The notes beneath the pieces were generated by a model. It worked only from the letters and a program-made list of their open reading frames with translations, made no database searches and was not told the origin of the DNA. DNA of 64,000 bases, from positions 496,001-560,000 of the forward strand of contig NZ_JAFCJE010000003.1 in NCBI RefSeq assembly GCF_018131185.1, written 5' to 3'. Positions 1 through 6,992 of this stretch are shown piece by piece. The translations under genes were made by a program, and so were the position numbers. The stretch comes from Bradyrhizobium diazoefficiens (GTDB taxonomy: Bacteria > Pseudomonadota > Alphaproteobacteria > Rhizobiales > Xanthobacteraceae). Position 1 is the first letter of the stretch. Each line of letters begins with the position of its first letter.

Positions 1-1
1 G

Positions 2-424
2 CCCTATCGGGGCGCGGCGCCCGCGATCACCGACATGCTCGCCGGCCAGGTGCAGGTGATCTTCGACAACATGCCTTCGATCATCCAGCACATCCGCTCC
101 GGCTCGCTTCGCGCCATCGGCGTCACCACCACGGAACGCTCGCCGCAGCTGCCCGACGTGCAGCCGGTCGCCGACACCGTCAAGGGCTATGAGGCCAGCG
201 CGCTGTTCGGCATGGGCGCGCCGAAGAACACGCCGAAGGAAATCATCGCCAAGCTCAACGCCGAGGTCGCCGCGGTGCTGAAGGAGCCCGACATGACCAA
301 GCGCCTGGTCGAGCTCGGCGGCGAGCCGCGGATCCAGACTCCGGAAGCGTTCGGTGAGGAGATCAAGGCCGAGACCGAAAAGTGGAGGAAGGTCGTCGAA
401 TTCGCCGGCCTGAAGGTCGAGTAG
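2..424 (+). CDS. Tripartite tricarboxylate receptor (Bug/TctC family), C-terminal part
   Basis: The 5' end lies outside the window; the open frame already runs from base 2. The visible 140 residues are the C-terminal half of a Bug-type periplasmic binding protein, with the family pattern YRGAAPAITDMLAGQVQ, followed by the typical 'RSGSLRAIGVTTTERSPQLPDVQPVAD' type segment and a 'WRKVVEFAGLKVE' ending. These receptors bind carboxylates or aromatic acids in the periplasm and feed TctAB or other importers; many genomes carry dozens of orphan copies. No TctA/TctB gene follows: a terminator does. The substrate cannot be read from the sequence. Confidence 0.85.
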   Translation, partial: PYRGAAPAITDMLAGQVQVIFDNMPSIIQHIRSGSLRAIGVTTTERSPQLPDVQPVADTVKGYEASALFGMGAPKNTPKEIIAKLNAEVAAVLKEPDMTKRLVELGGEPRIQTPEAFGEEIKAETEKWRKVVEFAGLKVE

Positions 425-450
425 CGATCTTGTGACAACCGGAAAATGGA

Positions 451-476
451 GCCCTGCCGCATGGCAGGGCTTTTTT
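451..476 (+). terminator. Intrinsic terminator after the Bug receptor gene
   Basis: A perfect 8-bp stem, GCCCTGCC (451-458) and GGCAGGGC (463-470), with a GCAT loop, is followed by six T. It starts 26 bp after the stop codon and separates this gene from the convergent protease gene. Confidence 0.9.
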
Positions 477-536
477 CTTGCGTGCCTGGTTGCGCGGCGC
501 GCGAGGCCGGTCGCGCCGTATCAAGAGCTGGCGGAT

Positions 537-1781
537 TTACCGCTTCGCGTCCGCCTGTTCCGTGCCGGTGCATGAGATCAGCATCGTGTAGGCGCGGGCG
601 TTAGCGGCGATGTCGGTGGTCTTCAGTTCACCCTTTGGCTCCGCGGTCTGGTAGGGCACCACGGAATTGTCGAGGAAGTCGCGCAGCGCGCCGGTCTTGA
701 TGGCGAAGTTGATGTTCTCGGGGATGTTACCGGTTGCGACCGCGATTCGCAGATTGTCGAGCTTTCCCGTAACCACGCCGACGATCTGCCCGGTGGTGTC
801 GAACAGCGGGCCTCCGCTATTGCCGGGCTGCACGGGTGCGCTGATCTGAAGGAAACGTGAATCGTTGCGCATCCCACTGAGCGAGCTCACGATACCAGTG
901 GTGACGGTGAAATCCGAGCTCAGAAGTCCACGGTAGGGAAAGCCGATCGCCACGACGGAATCGCCGGAGCGGATTGAGCGATCGCGAATCCGGACAAACT
1001 CTTTGAACGTCGTTGTCGACGGCGCCTGCAAGAGGGCGAGATCGTTCATTGCATCGCTCGATACGACGCGCAACGTCATTGCGGCCTCTCCTGTGAGATT
1101 GCCTTTGAGGTCGCTGCAACCGTCGATCACATGGTGGTTCGTGACGACGTGCCCGCTGGCACTCACCACGAAGCCGGTGCCGCTCTTCGACTTGGCAGAC
1201 TTGCCGGACGCAGGCGGCGACGCCTGCTTCTCCGTCGTGGCGGCTGGCTTGGCCGTACCCTTGGTGAAGTCGCCGGCCTTGTCGAGCCCGTCGGCTTTCA
1301 CCTTGGTCACGCAATTGGTCAATGCCGCGATGACCGGCCCGGTCGATGTCAGATCGAAATTCAGAACGGCGCGGCCAGCTGTTGCGACCATCAGGCTGGA
1401 CTTCTGGAACGTCCGCACAACGTTGAGTGGCATGACGGCCGTCAACATGTTGGACTGATATGCCGTCGCGTACAGCCTGGCTTGCTCCCGCCCGTCGAAG
1501 ATCACGTCGATCGCGGCGTTCTCGCCCTTGTTGAAGTGGTAGCCGGGGCTTGCAAAAGCCAGCAACCAGGTGCCGGCGGCGTTCTGGCTTACGACCAGGA
1601 TGACGCCGTTCGCATAGGGGCTCGTTGCGGCGCAATGGGAGAAAGCGCCCGTCTCATCGTTGCTGAAGGCGCCGCCGACCCAGTTACCGACATTGACGCT
1701 GCCGAACGGTCCTTTCGCGTGCGCGATGCCGGCGATACCCAACTGCAACAAGGACGCAACGATCAATGATTTAAGCCACAT
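537..1781 (-). CDS. Secreted trypsin-like serine protease (S1C, DegP-like fold)
   Basis: A 414-residue protein beginning with a signal peptide (hydrophobic core about residues 6-19, cleavage after AHA at 20-22). Residues 23-160 form an unrecognised N-terminal region, then a Lys/Ser/Ala-rich linker (about 165-200) leads into a chymotrypsin-fold domain from about 200. The catalytic triad is readable: His217 in TNHHVID, Asp247 in NDLALL and Ser322 in QPGNSGGPL. There is no PDZ domain, so it is not a full DegP/HtrA. It is likely a periplasmic or cell-surface protease with an extra N-terminal ligand domain; the target is unknown. It stands alone, convergent with the Bug gene. Stop is at 537-539. 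Confidence 0.85.
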   Translation of the reverse strand: MWLKSLIVASLLQLGIAGIAHAKGPFGSVNVGNWVGGAFSNDETGAFSHCAATSPYANGVILVVSQNAAGTWLLAFASPGYHFNKGENAAIDVIFDGREQARLYATAYQSNMLTAVMPLNVVRTFQKSSLMVATAGRAVLNFDLTSTGPVIAALTNCVTKVKADGLDKAGDFTKGTAKPAATTEKQASPPASGKSAKSKSGTGFVVSASGHVVTNHHVIDGCSDLKGNLTGEAAMTLRVVSSDAMNDLALLQAPSTTTFKEFVRIRDRSIRSGDSVVAIGFPYRGLLSSDFTVTTGIVSSLSGMRNDSRFLQISAPVQPGNSGGPLFDTTGQIVGVVTGKLDNLRIAVATGNIPENINFAIKTGALRDFLDNSVVPYQTAEPKGELKTTDIAANARAYTMLISCTGTEQADAKR

Positions 1782-1879
1782 ACCAGCCCCCGGACCCTTT
1801 CGGTTGCATCATATCTGCGGGGCCACGCGTCGCGCAACCGGCAGTTGTTCGTTCCGGCGCAATCTGCTCGCGTCGAGGC

Positions 1880-1921
1880 TTGCGGTTACTTTGCATTCCT
1901 ATATACTTTGCGATACAAAGT
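1880..1921 (+). promoter_or_regulatory. Promoter with overlapping ACTTTG-N5-CAAAGT operator
   Basis: A sigma-70-like promoter can be read: TTGCGG at 1880-1885, a 16-nt spacer, and TATACT at 1902-1907. A perfect inverted repeat ACTTTG (1905-1910), CGATA, CAAAGT (1916-1921) overlaps the -10 box and the expected start site, where a bound repressor would block RNA polymerase. An extra single half-site ACTTTG lies at 1888-1893 in the spacer. The same palindrome recurs at 2974-2990 in this operon, and a DNA-binding protein is encoded between them. Confidence 0.65.
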
Positions 1922-1947
1922 AACGGGACGGGCAATCCCGGCAAGCA

Positions 1948-2592
1948 TTGGCGGAGCGGGGTTTGGCGTTGCCGATACGCGATCTCGACAAGGCACTGGC
2001 CGACATCGTGACGATCCGGAGCCAGATTGCGGCTGGCACGGCCTTCCGCGGCTATGGCCCGGCGACGATGGCCGCGACCGGCGCCGTCGCGCTCATCACC
2101 GCGATCCTGCAATTCTGGCTGCTCGGCGATCCCACCAGTGAGCCGCTCGGCTTTTTCTTCGGCTGGTTCATCGCCGCCGCGCTCTCCGTCCTGATGATCG
2201 GGATCGAGATGCGCGCGCGATCGCGCCGTCATCATTCGGGCCTGGCCGATGCCATGATTCACCAGGCGGTCGAGCAATTCCTGCCCGCAGGCGTTGCCGG
2301 TGTGTTGCTCGCGGTGGTGATGTGGAAGTTCGCTGGCGAGACGCTGTGGCTGCTTCCGGGCCTGTGGCAGATCCTGGTGTCGCTGGGCATTTTTGCCTCC
2401 GTCCGCTCCCTGCCGCGCACCGTCGCGTTCGCCGGCGCCTGGTATTTCATGTCCGGCTTCGCGGTGGTGGTGCTCGCGAGCCAGACCCACACGCTGTCGC
2501 CATGGACCATGGGCCTGCCCTTCGTGATCGGGCAGTCGATGATGGCGGGCATTCTGCATGTCGCATCCGGAGACCATGATGTCGAAGACTGA
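1948..2592 (+). CDS. Integral membrane protein of unknown function, first gene of the regulator/prenyltransferase operon
   Basis: About 200 residues with five or six hydrophobic segments (for example residues 38-62, 66-86, 112-128, 133-152, 160-180 and 185-205) and a charged loop with RARSRRHH near residue 75. I do not recognise the family. The start is uncertain: there is no ATG, and TTG codons at 1948, 1963 and 1969 are all in frame; GGAG at 1953-1956 favours 1963 or 1969. The stop overlaps the start of the winged-helix gene, which points to translational coupling. The gene lies directly under the operator-bearing promoter at 1880-1921, so it is probably repressed by the neighbouring regulator. 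A role in moving or sensing a lipid or prenyl compound would fit the operon but is inference. Confidence 0.75.
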   Translation: MAERGLALPIRDLDKALADIVTIRSQIAAGTAFRGYGPATMAATGAVALITAILQFWLLGDPTSEPLGFFFGWFIAAALSVLMIGIEMRARSRRHHSGLADAMIHQAVEQFLPAGVAGVLLAVVMWKFAGETLWLLPGLWQILVSLGIFASVRSLPRTVAFAGAWYFMSGFAVVVLASQTHTLSPWTMGLPFVIGQSMMAGILHVASGDHDVED

Positions 2593-2953
2593 CAGCGCCC
2601 CCTTCTCTTACGTAGGATTGGACCGCGTGATCCACGAGAAGGCGAGGCTCGGCCTTCTGACCTCGTTGATGGCGCATCCGAAGGGGCTGGCATTCGCCGA
2701 CCTCAAGCAGCTGTGCGGCCTCACCGACGGCAATCTCAGCCGGCACCTTGCCGTGCTTCAGGAGGCCGGCCTCGTCGAGGTGACCAAGGGCTACGAGGGC
2801 AACCGCCCGCACACCACTTGCCGCCTCACCAGGACCGGGCGGCGGCGCTTTCTCGACTATCTCGCCGTGCTCGAGCGCCTGGTGCGCGACGCTGCGAAAG
2901 CCGCCGGCCGCGAGGCGCCGCCGCTCGGCCGCCTCGGTATCGTCTCGACCTGA
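2579..2953 (+). CDS. Winged-helix transcriptional regulator (MarR/ArsR-like, HTH_34 type)
   Basis: A 124-residue protein consisting almost only of a winged-helix domain: helix '[17 protein letters not shown]', recognition-helix region '[22 protein letters not shown]', then a wing '[17 protein letters not shown]', and a C-terminal helix that would dimerise. ATG codons at 2576 and 2579 are both possible; GGAG at 2569-2572 gives 6-nt spacing to 2579. It overlaps the membrane-protein stop at 2590-2592 and is followed 28 bp later by the prenyltransferase gene. Its size, dimeric type and position between two identical palindromes make it the likely repressor that binds ACTTTG-N5-CAAAGT. No metal-binding cysteines of the ArsR type are visible; the inducer is unknown. 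Confidence 0.85.
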   Translation: MSKTDSAPFSYVGLDRVIHEKARLGLLTSLMAHPKGLAFADLKQLCGLTDGNLSRHLAVLQEAGLVEVTKGYEGNRPHTTCRLTRTGRRRFLDYLAVLERLVRDAAKAAGREAPPLGRLGIVST

Positions 2954-2973
2954 TCCCACCTTTTTGACCGGAG

Positions 2974-2990
2974 ACTTTGCAATGCAAAGT
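2974..2990 (+). promoter_or_regulatory. Second ACTTTG-N5-CAAAGT operator, overlapping a start codon
   Basis: ACTTTG (2974-2979), CAATG, CAAAGT (2985-2990) is a perfect inverted repeat with the same arms and spacing as the copy at 1905-1921. It covers the ATG (2982-2984) of the prenyltransferase gene and sits one base after its GGAG ribosome-binding site (2970-2973). Binding here could stop elongation or an internal promoter, or the repeat could act in mRNA. Confidence 0.65.
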
Positions 2991-3722
2991 GATGTTACGC
3001 CCCGCGACGAGAAGCTTCATGTCGGCATCATCATGGACGGCAACGGACGATGGGCGACGCGGCGCGGCCTGTCGCGGGTGCGCGGCCACGAAGCGGGCGT
3101 CGAGGCGATCCGCCGTATCGTCGAGGCCGCGCCCAAGCAGGGCATCGGCACGCTGACGCTCTACGCCTTCTCCACCGACAATTGGCGGAGGCCGAAGGCC
3201 GAGGTCGCCGCATTGATGACCTTGCTGCGCTTCTATCTCGCCAATGAGGTGCAGAGCCTGGTCAGGAACGGTGTGCGCCTCAACGTGATCGGCCGCCGTG
3301 ATCGCCTGCCCGAAGGCATCGCCACGGCGATCACGCGCGCCGAGGAAGCCACCGCCCGGGGCAGCACCCTGCACCTGCGCATCGCGGTCGATTACTCCGC
3401 GCGCGACGCCATTCTCAATGCTGCGGCGAAGGCGGCCGCGTTGACCAGCCTCACCCGCGAAGCCTTCTCGCAGCTCGTCACCGGCGAAGCCGGACTGCGC
3501 GACGTCGACCTCATCATTCGCACCTCGGGCGAGAAGCGGCTGTCGGACTTCCTGCTCTGGGAGGGCGCCTATGCCGAGCTTCACTTCACCGAGCGGATGT
3601 GGCCCGAGTTCGACGCGAGCGATCTGGCCGCTGCCCTGGCCTCCTTCCACGGCCGCGAGCGTCGCTTCGGCGGCCTCCAGGCGATCATGCCCGAGGAGGT
3701 GCCGTCGCTCTCCCGTGTGTGA
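2982..3722 (+). CDS. cis-Prenyltransferase (undecaprenyl diphosphate synthase family), divergent paralog
   Basis: A 246-residue member of the UppS/IspU family, which condenses isopentenyl diphosphate onto an allylic diphosphate in cis. Family motifs are present: MDGNGRWA with the catalytic Asp at residue 19, FSTDNWRRP, and the C-terminal [16 protein letters not shown]...AYAELHF...WPEF. One normally conserved block is altered: the usual NYGGR segment reads DYSAR. That, and the absence of frr, cdsA and dxr neighbours, argues that this is a second enzyme, not the housekeeping one for cell-wall carrier lipid. The product chain length cannot be judged here. ATG at 2982 is preferred over an upstream TTG because GGAG lies 8 nt before it. 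It is the third gene of an operon with its own operator at the start codon. Confidence 0.88.
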   Translation: MQSDVTPRDEKLHVGIIMDGNGRWATRRGLSRVRGHEAGVEAIRRIVEAAPKQGIGTLTLYAFSTDNWRRPKAEVAALMTLLRFYLANEVQSLVRNGVRLNVIGRRDRLPEGIATAITRAEEATARGSTLHLRIAVDYSARDAILNAAAKAAALTSLTREAFSQLVTGEAGLRDVDLIIRTSGEKRLSDFLLWEGAYAELHFTERMWPEFDASDLAAALASFHGRERRFGGLQAIMPEEVPSLSRV

Positions 3723-3969
3723 CCGTGGCACATGACAAGACGTTCGTTCTCGGCCGTATGATTGGCGAAAGGTCCAGGCAGCCAGCGCGGCTGCGGCCAG
3801 GCGTGGCCGGCCTCCAGGATACCGGTCTCGGAGACCGGCAGTCGGTTCATCTCACAGCCTATTGCGTTAGCGGAACTGCCGCAATCCTCGGCACGCCGCC
3901 CCGCTCGAAAAGCGCTGCAAGCTTCTGCGGATCGTGCTCTACTGCCCCTTGCGGCGGGAGTTTCGCAAG

Positions 3970-4455
3970 ATGCGCGCAGTTCTGGATTATTGCAGCGGCG
4001 GGACGGAGCGGAAGGTCGAGGCCGGTACGCTCATCGTGACCGAGGGTGGCACCAGCGGCCATCTCTACGTGCTGATGCAAGGCAAGCTCGAGGTGCTCAA
4101 GGGCGAGATGGTGGTCGCCATCGTCACCGAGCCCGGCGCAGTGCTCGGCGAGATGTCCGTGCTGCTGGGCCAGCCGCACACCGCAACGGTGCGGGCCTGG
4201 TCCGACGCGGTCGTCTACGAGTTCGAGGATGCCGCCTCGTTTCTCGAGAAGGAGCCGGGCGTAGCTCTGTTGATCGCAAAAATGCTGGCGCAGCGGCTCA
4301 ATGTCGCCAACACCTATCTCGCCGATCTCAAACGGCAATATGCCGGCCACGGCACGCATCTGGCCATGGTCGGCGAGGTGCTCCAGAGCATGATCAACCT
4401 GCCGCCGCTTGAGGTTTCGCCAGGCTCGGATCGGCAATCTGATCCAAGAATATGA
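3970..4455 (+). CDS. Stand-alone cyclic nucleotide-binding domain protein
   Basis: A 161-residue protein with a Crp-type beta-roll: 'GTLIVTEGGTSGHLYVLMQGKLEV', then GAVLGEMSVLLGQPHTATVRA, which matches the phosphate-binding cassette (G-E-x-S/A ... R-T/A-A-T-V). A C-terminal helix (LIAKMLAQRLNVAN) follows, but there is no helix-turn-helix, so it is not a CRP/FNR transcription factor. ATG at 3970 with GGGAG at 3956-3960 is the better start; an upstream ATG at 3934 lacks a site. It lies 247 bp after the prenyltransferase gene, and its last 62 bases overlap the convergent metallophosphoesterase gene. It may sense cAMP/cGMP and act through protein contact. Confidence 0.85.
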   Translation: MRAVLDYCSGGTERKVEAGTLIVTEGGTSGHLYVLMQGKLEVLKGEMVVAIVTEPGAVLGEMSVLLGQPHTATVRAWSDAVVYEFEDAASFLEKEPGVALLIAKMLAQRLNVANTYLADLKRQYAGHGTHLAMVGEVLQSMINLPPLEVSPGSDRQSDPRI

Positions 4456-5221
4456 GCCAGTCGGGCGGCGCTTCGATCGGCGCCGCGGGCCGCTTCAGCG
4501 GCGCATTCAGGTCGATCCATTGGCCCTCGCCGGCCGCAAGCCAGAACGCCTTGCCCGCGTCGAGGTCCAGCACGATGCAGGTCGGCGGCCGGCCCGGCTG
4601 CAGGCCGGTGTTGAAGATCCAGCTCCCGCCCAGCCGGTCGAACCACGAGCCGCCGGTGATGAACGGCGATTGGTGCACATGGCCCGAGATTACCATCGAC
4701 GGCTGGTGCTGCACGATCCATTGCATCAGCTCGACGTCGCCGAAGAAGCGTTTGCCGCCCCAGCTCGTCGGTGAATCCGCTGGCGGCGCGTGATGTGCCC
4801 AGATCCAGCGTCGCGGCCGGCCGATGGCGGCGTCGGCGAGTTGGGCGACGATGCGCTGTTTGACCAGCGGCCCGTCCCACCACGGGCACACCGTGAACAT
4901 GGTGTCACCAATGGTGAGGCTGTCGCCGTCGCAGGCGATGCCCAACTCGCGCACCTCCGAGATCCACCGTGAGATCTTCTCGCCGTCTGTATTGCGCTCG
5001 TCGAGGTCGTGATTGCCGGAGCATAGGATCACGCGGGACTTCCCGGCAAGCAGCGCGAGGTATTTCTTCACCACAACGATCTGGGCGCGAAAATCCACCA
5101 TCGAGCCGATGTCGAGCGCGTCGCCGGCGAAGATCACGAGGTCGAATTGCGGTGCCGCGCTGACCAGCCAGTCGAGCTGCGGCAGCGAATAATGCAGGTC
5201 GGCCACGACCAGGCAGCGCAT
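4394..5221 (-). CDS. Calcineurin-like metallophosphoesterase
   Basis: A 275-residue protein with all metal-binding blocks of the family in order: ADLHYS at residues 8-13, GDALD, CSGNHDLDE, WAHH and SGHVHQS. This family covers phosphodiesterases for cyclic nucleotides, Ap4A and phosphoproteins; the specificity is not readable. The start at 5221 (MRCLVVADLH) has GAGGGG 8 nt upstream, while a longer frame up to 5272 has no support. It converges on, and overlaps by 62 bp, the gene for a cyclic nucleotide-binding protein, so the two mRNAs are complementary at their 3' ends. A cNMP-degrading role is an attractive but unproven idea. Confidence 0.85.
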   Translation of the reverse strand: MRCLVVADLHYSLPQLDWLVSAAPQFDLVIFAGDALDIGSMVDFRAQIVVVKKYLALLAGKSRVILCSGNHDLDERNTDGEKISRWISEVRELGIACDGDSLTIGDTMFTVCPWWDGPLVKQRIVAQLADAAIGRPRRWIWAHHAPPADSPTSWGGKRFFGDVELMQWIVQHQPSMVISGHVHQSPFITGGSWFDRLGGSWIFNTGLQPGRPPTCIVLDLDAGKAFWLAAGEGQWIDLNAPLKRPAAPIEAPPDWLIFLDQIADPSLAKPQAAAG

Positions 5222-5350
5222 CGAAAACCCCTCAGTGGGAGCTTGAAAATGTCGGGAATTCCAGACGTTCACGAAGCAAGAAGCGGACCAGCTGGTCGCT
5301 CCCTCGCGCCATCACCGCAAGGCTAGACCGGATCGGTAAATTCTGGTGTC

Positions 5351-6064
5351 GTGGCGGACCTCAACGCGAATGTCCGCATGACCTCCTTCAAGATTATTCG
5401 TGCCCGCGCCGAGAAACGCAAGGGCGGTCCTAAGGCATTGGAAAAGCTGATGCCGGCAAAGCCCGACCTGAAGCGGCTGGCCAAGCTCGGCGACGACCGC
5501 GTCCTCGCCGAGATGACGAAGCGTGTGTTCTGCGCCGGCTTCGCCTGGAGCGTGGTCGATTCGAAATGGGACGGCTTTGAAGAGGCCTTCCTGCATTTCC
5601 AGCCGGCCAAGCTCTGCTTCCAGCCGGAAGACTATTGGGAAGGCCTTTTGCGCGACGCGCGCATCGTGCGCAACGGTGCCAAGATCATGTCGGTGCGCGA
5701 CAATGCCGCCTTCGTGCAGGAGATCGCGAAGGAGCATGGCAGCTTCGGCAAGTTTCTGGCGACATGGCCTTCGTCCGACGAGATCGGCCTGCTCGATCTC
5801 CTGACCAAGCGCGGGAGCCGTCTCGGCGGTAACACCGGGCAGATGCTGTTGCGCTTTGTCGGTTGGGATGGCTTCGTCACGTCAAAGGATGTCGTCGCGT
5901 CCTTGCGCGATGCCGGCCTCGACATTGCGGAAGAGGTCAAGTCGAAGGGCGATCTCGCCAAGGTGCAGGCGCAGTTCAACGCCTGGGCCGACGAGACGGG
6001 TCTACCCTACACCTATCTGTCACGCATCTGCGCGCTGTCGGTGGGTGAAAACCGCAGCGAGTAG
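5351..6064 (+). CDS. DNA-3-methyladenine glycosylase I-like protein
   Basis: A 237-residue protein resembling Tag glycosylases, which remove 3-methyladenine in base-excision repair. The recognisable block is 'RVFCAGFAWSVVDSKWDGFEEAFLHF' (about residues 58-83), where Tag enzymes have a very similar helix pair, followed by an 'RNGAKIMSVRDNAAF' segment and a helix-hairpin region with GNTGQMLLRFVGWDGF. The N-terminal Cys and His zinc ligands of E. coli Tag are not evident, so this may be a distinct subfamily. The start is either GTG 5351 or ATG 5378 (MTSFKIIRARAEK); neither has a clear Shine-Dalgarno. It precedes a DUF1330 gene by 29 bp, probably in one transcript. Confidence 0.7.
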   Translation: MADLNANVRMTSFKIIRARAEKRKGGPKALEKLMPAKPDLKRLAKLGDDRVLAEMTKRVFCAGFAWSVVDSKWDGFEEAFLHFQPAKLCFQPEDYWEGLLRDARIVRNGAKIMSVRDNAAFVQEIAKEHGSFGKFLATWPSSDEIGLLDLLTKRGSRLGGNTGQMLLRFVGWDGFVTSKDVVASLRDAGLDIAEEVKSKGDLAKVQAQFNAWADETGLPYTYLSRICALSVGENRSE

Positions 6065-6093
6065 CGCGGACCGCTGCCAATCAGGAGAGAACA

Positions 6094-6387
6094 ATGGCCA
6101 AAGCCTATTGGGTTGCCACCTATCGCGCGATCAAGGATCCCGATGCCATGGCGGCGTACGCCAAGGTATCGCGCCAAGCCATCGAAGCGGCGGGTGGTCG
6201 CGTGATCGCGCGCGGGATGCCTGCTGCGGTCTTCGAACTCGGTCAGATGGAGCGCGTCGTTCTCATCGAGTTTGACAGCGTCGAGCGCGCCCAGGCGGCG
6301 TATGCGAGCCCGGCCTATCAGGCCGCTCACGACCTGCTCGGCGACGGCGCGGACCGCGATATCAGGATCGTCGAAGCCGCGGATTAG
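6094..6387 (+). CDS. DUF1330 family protein (dimeric alpha/beta-barrel type)
   Basis: A 97-residue protein, MAKAYWVATYRAIKDPDAMAAYA at the start, with the central 'GGRVIARG' and the 'IEFDSVERAQAAYASPAYQAA' block typical of DUF1330 proteins. These have a ferredoxin-like, dimeric alpha+beta barrel fold; no firm reaction is known. AGGAGA lies 7 nt before the ATG. It is 29 bp behind the glycosylase gene and probably co-transcribed. Confidence 0.85.
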   Translation: MAKAYWVATYRAIKDPDAMAAYAKVSRQAIEAAGGRVIARGMPAAVFELGQMERVVLIEFDSVERAQAAYASPAYQAAHDLLGDGADRDIRIVEAAD

Positions 6388-6478
6388 GTCAGCGCGCGGA
6401 GAGATCGTGTGCATCTTGTGGCAATCTCGTGCCGCGAGCGCGGCGGATGCAATGCGCGATCACAAAATACATTTCGCT

Positions 6479-6504
6479 GGAACATTCGTGCGCAGCACCT
6501 GTTC
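6479..6504 (+). promoter_or_regulatory. Possible EcfG (general stress response) promoter
   Basis: GGAAC at 6479-6483, a 16-nt spacer, and TGTTC at 6500-6504 resemble the alphaproteobacterial EcfG consensus GGAAC-N16/17-CGTT, with one mismatch in the -10 element. It lies 85 bp before the small gene at 6589. The match is suggestive only. Confidence 0.35.
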
Positions 6505-6588
6505 GGAGTTGAGCCAGGCGGACAAAGGCGCAGGGAACGCGCGCTCCCGTCCGGGCCAATGAAACCGGTGACAGAAACGGAGCAGCTC

Positions 6589-6882
6589 ATGAAGCTCACA
6601 ACCGAACAGGTGAAGCAGACCGTCAACCAACTCGGCGCTCAGGTGCTGCCCGACGAACATCCGGCCATGCCGCAGCTCAACAGCATGTTCGGCGAGCACA
6701 CCTTCTTCGTCGATGAAACGGGCCTCAAGGTCCTCGAGCCCACGCCGTCGCTCGGTGCGGATCGCGAGAGCGGCGAAGTCGTCAGCCTCGCCGACTGGGG
6801 CGATTCCGACCTGACGCGCCTGATGGCGCACGAGCCCGAGCCGACCGGCGTGATCGTGGTGTTCGAGCACGTCAGGCATTGA
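6589..6882 (+). CDS. Small hypothetical protein, 97 residues
   Basis: The protein starts MKLTTEQVKQTVNQL and is acidic and soluble, ending VIVVFEHVRH. No family is recognised. ATG 6589 is chosen because GGAG at 6577-6580 gives 8-nt spacing; the frame stays open upstream to 6409, with another ATG at 6559, but that stretch looks non-coding. A possible EcfG-type promoter at 6479-6504 suggests a stress-induced gene. It is convergent with the histidine kinase gene. Confidence 0.6.
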   Translation: MKLTTEQVKQTVNQLGAQVLPDEHPAMPQLNSMFGEHTFFVDETGLKVLEPTPSLGADRESGEVVSLADWGDSDLTRLMAHEPEPTGVIVVFEHVRH

Positions 6883-6908
6883 GCGGCCTGGGCCGATCGA
6901 TAGCCACA

Positions 6909-6936
6909 GGTGGCGGGGCTTCCATGTCCCGCCACC
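6909..6936. terminator. Hairpin between convergent genes
   Basis: A 9-bp perfect stem, GGTGGCGGG (6909-6917) and CCCGCCACC (6928-6936), with a 10-nt loop lies between two convergent genes. There is no T run on either side, so it would be a weak bidirectional terminator or an mRNA-stabilising hairpin. Confidence 0.45.
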
Positions 6937-6992
6937 GTTAGCCTCGCCTGGCGAGCGTTGTATCGCGAGGCGCTCCAGGCAGGTGGCATGAA

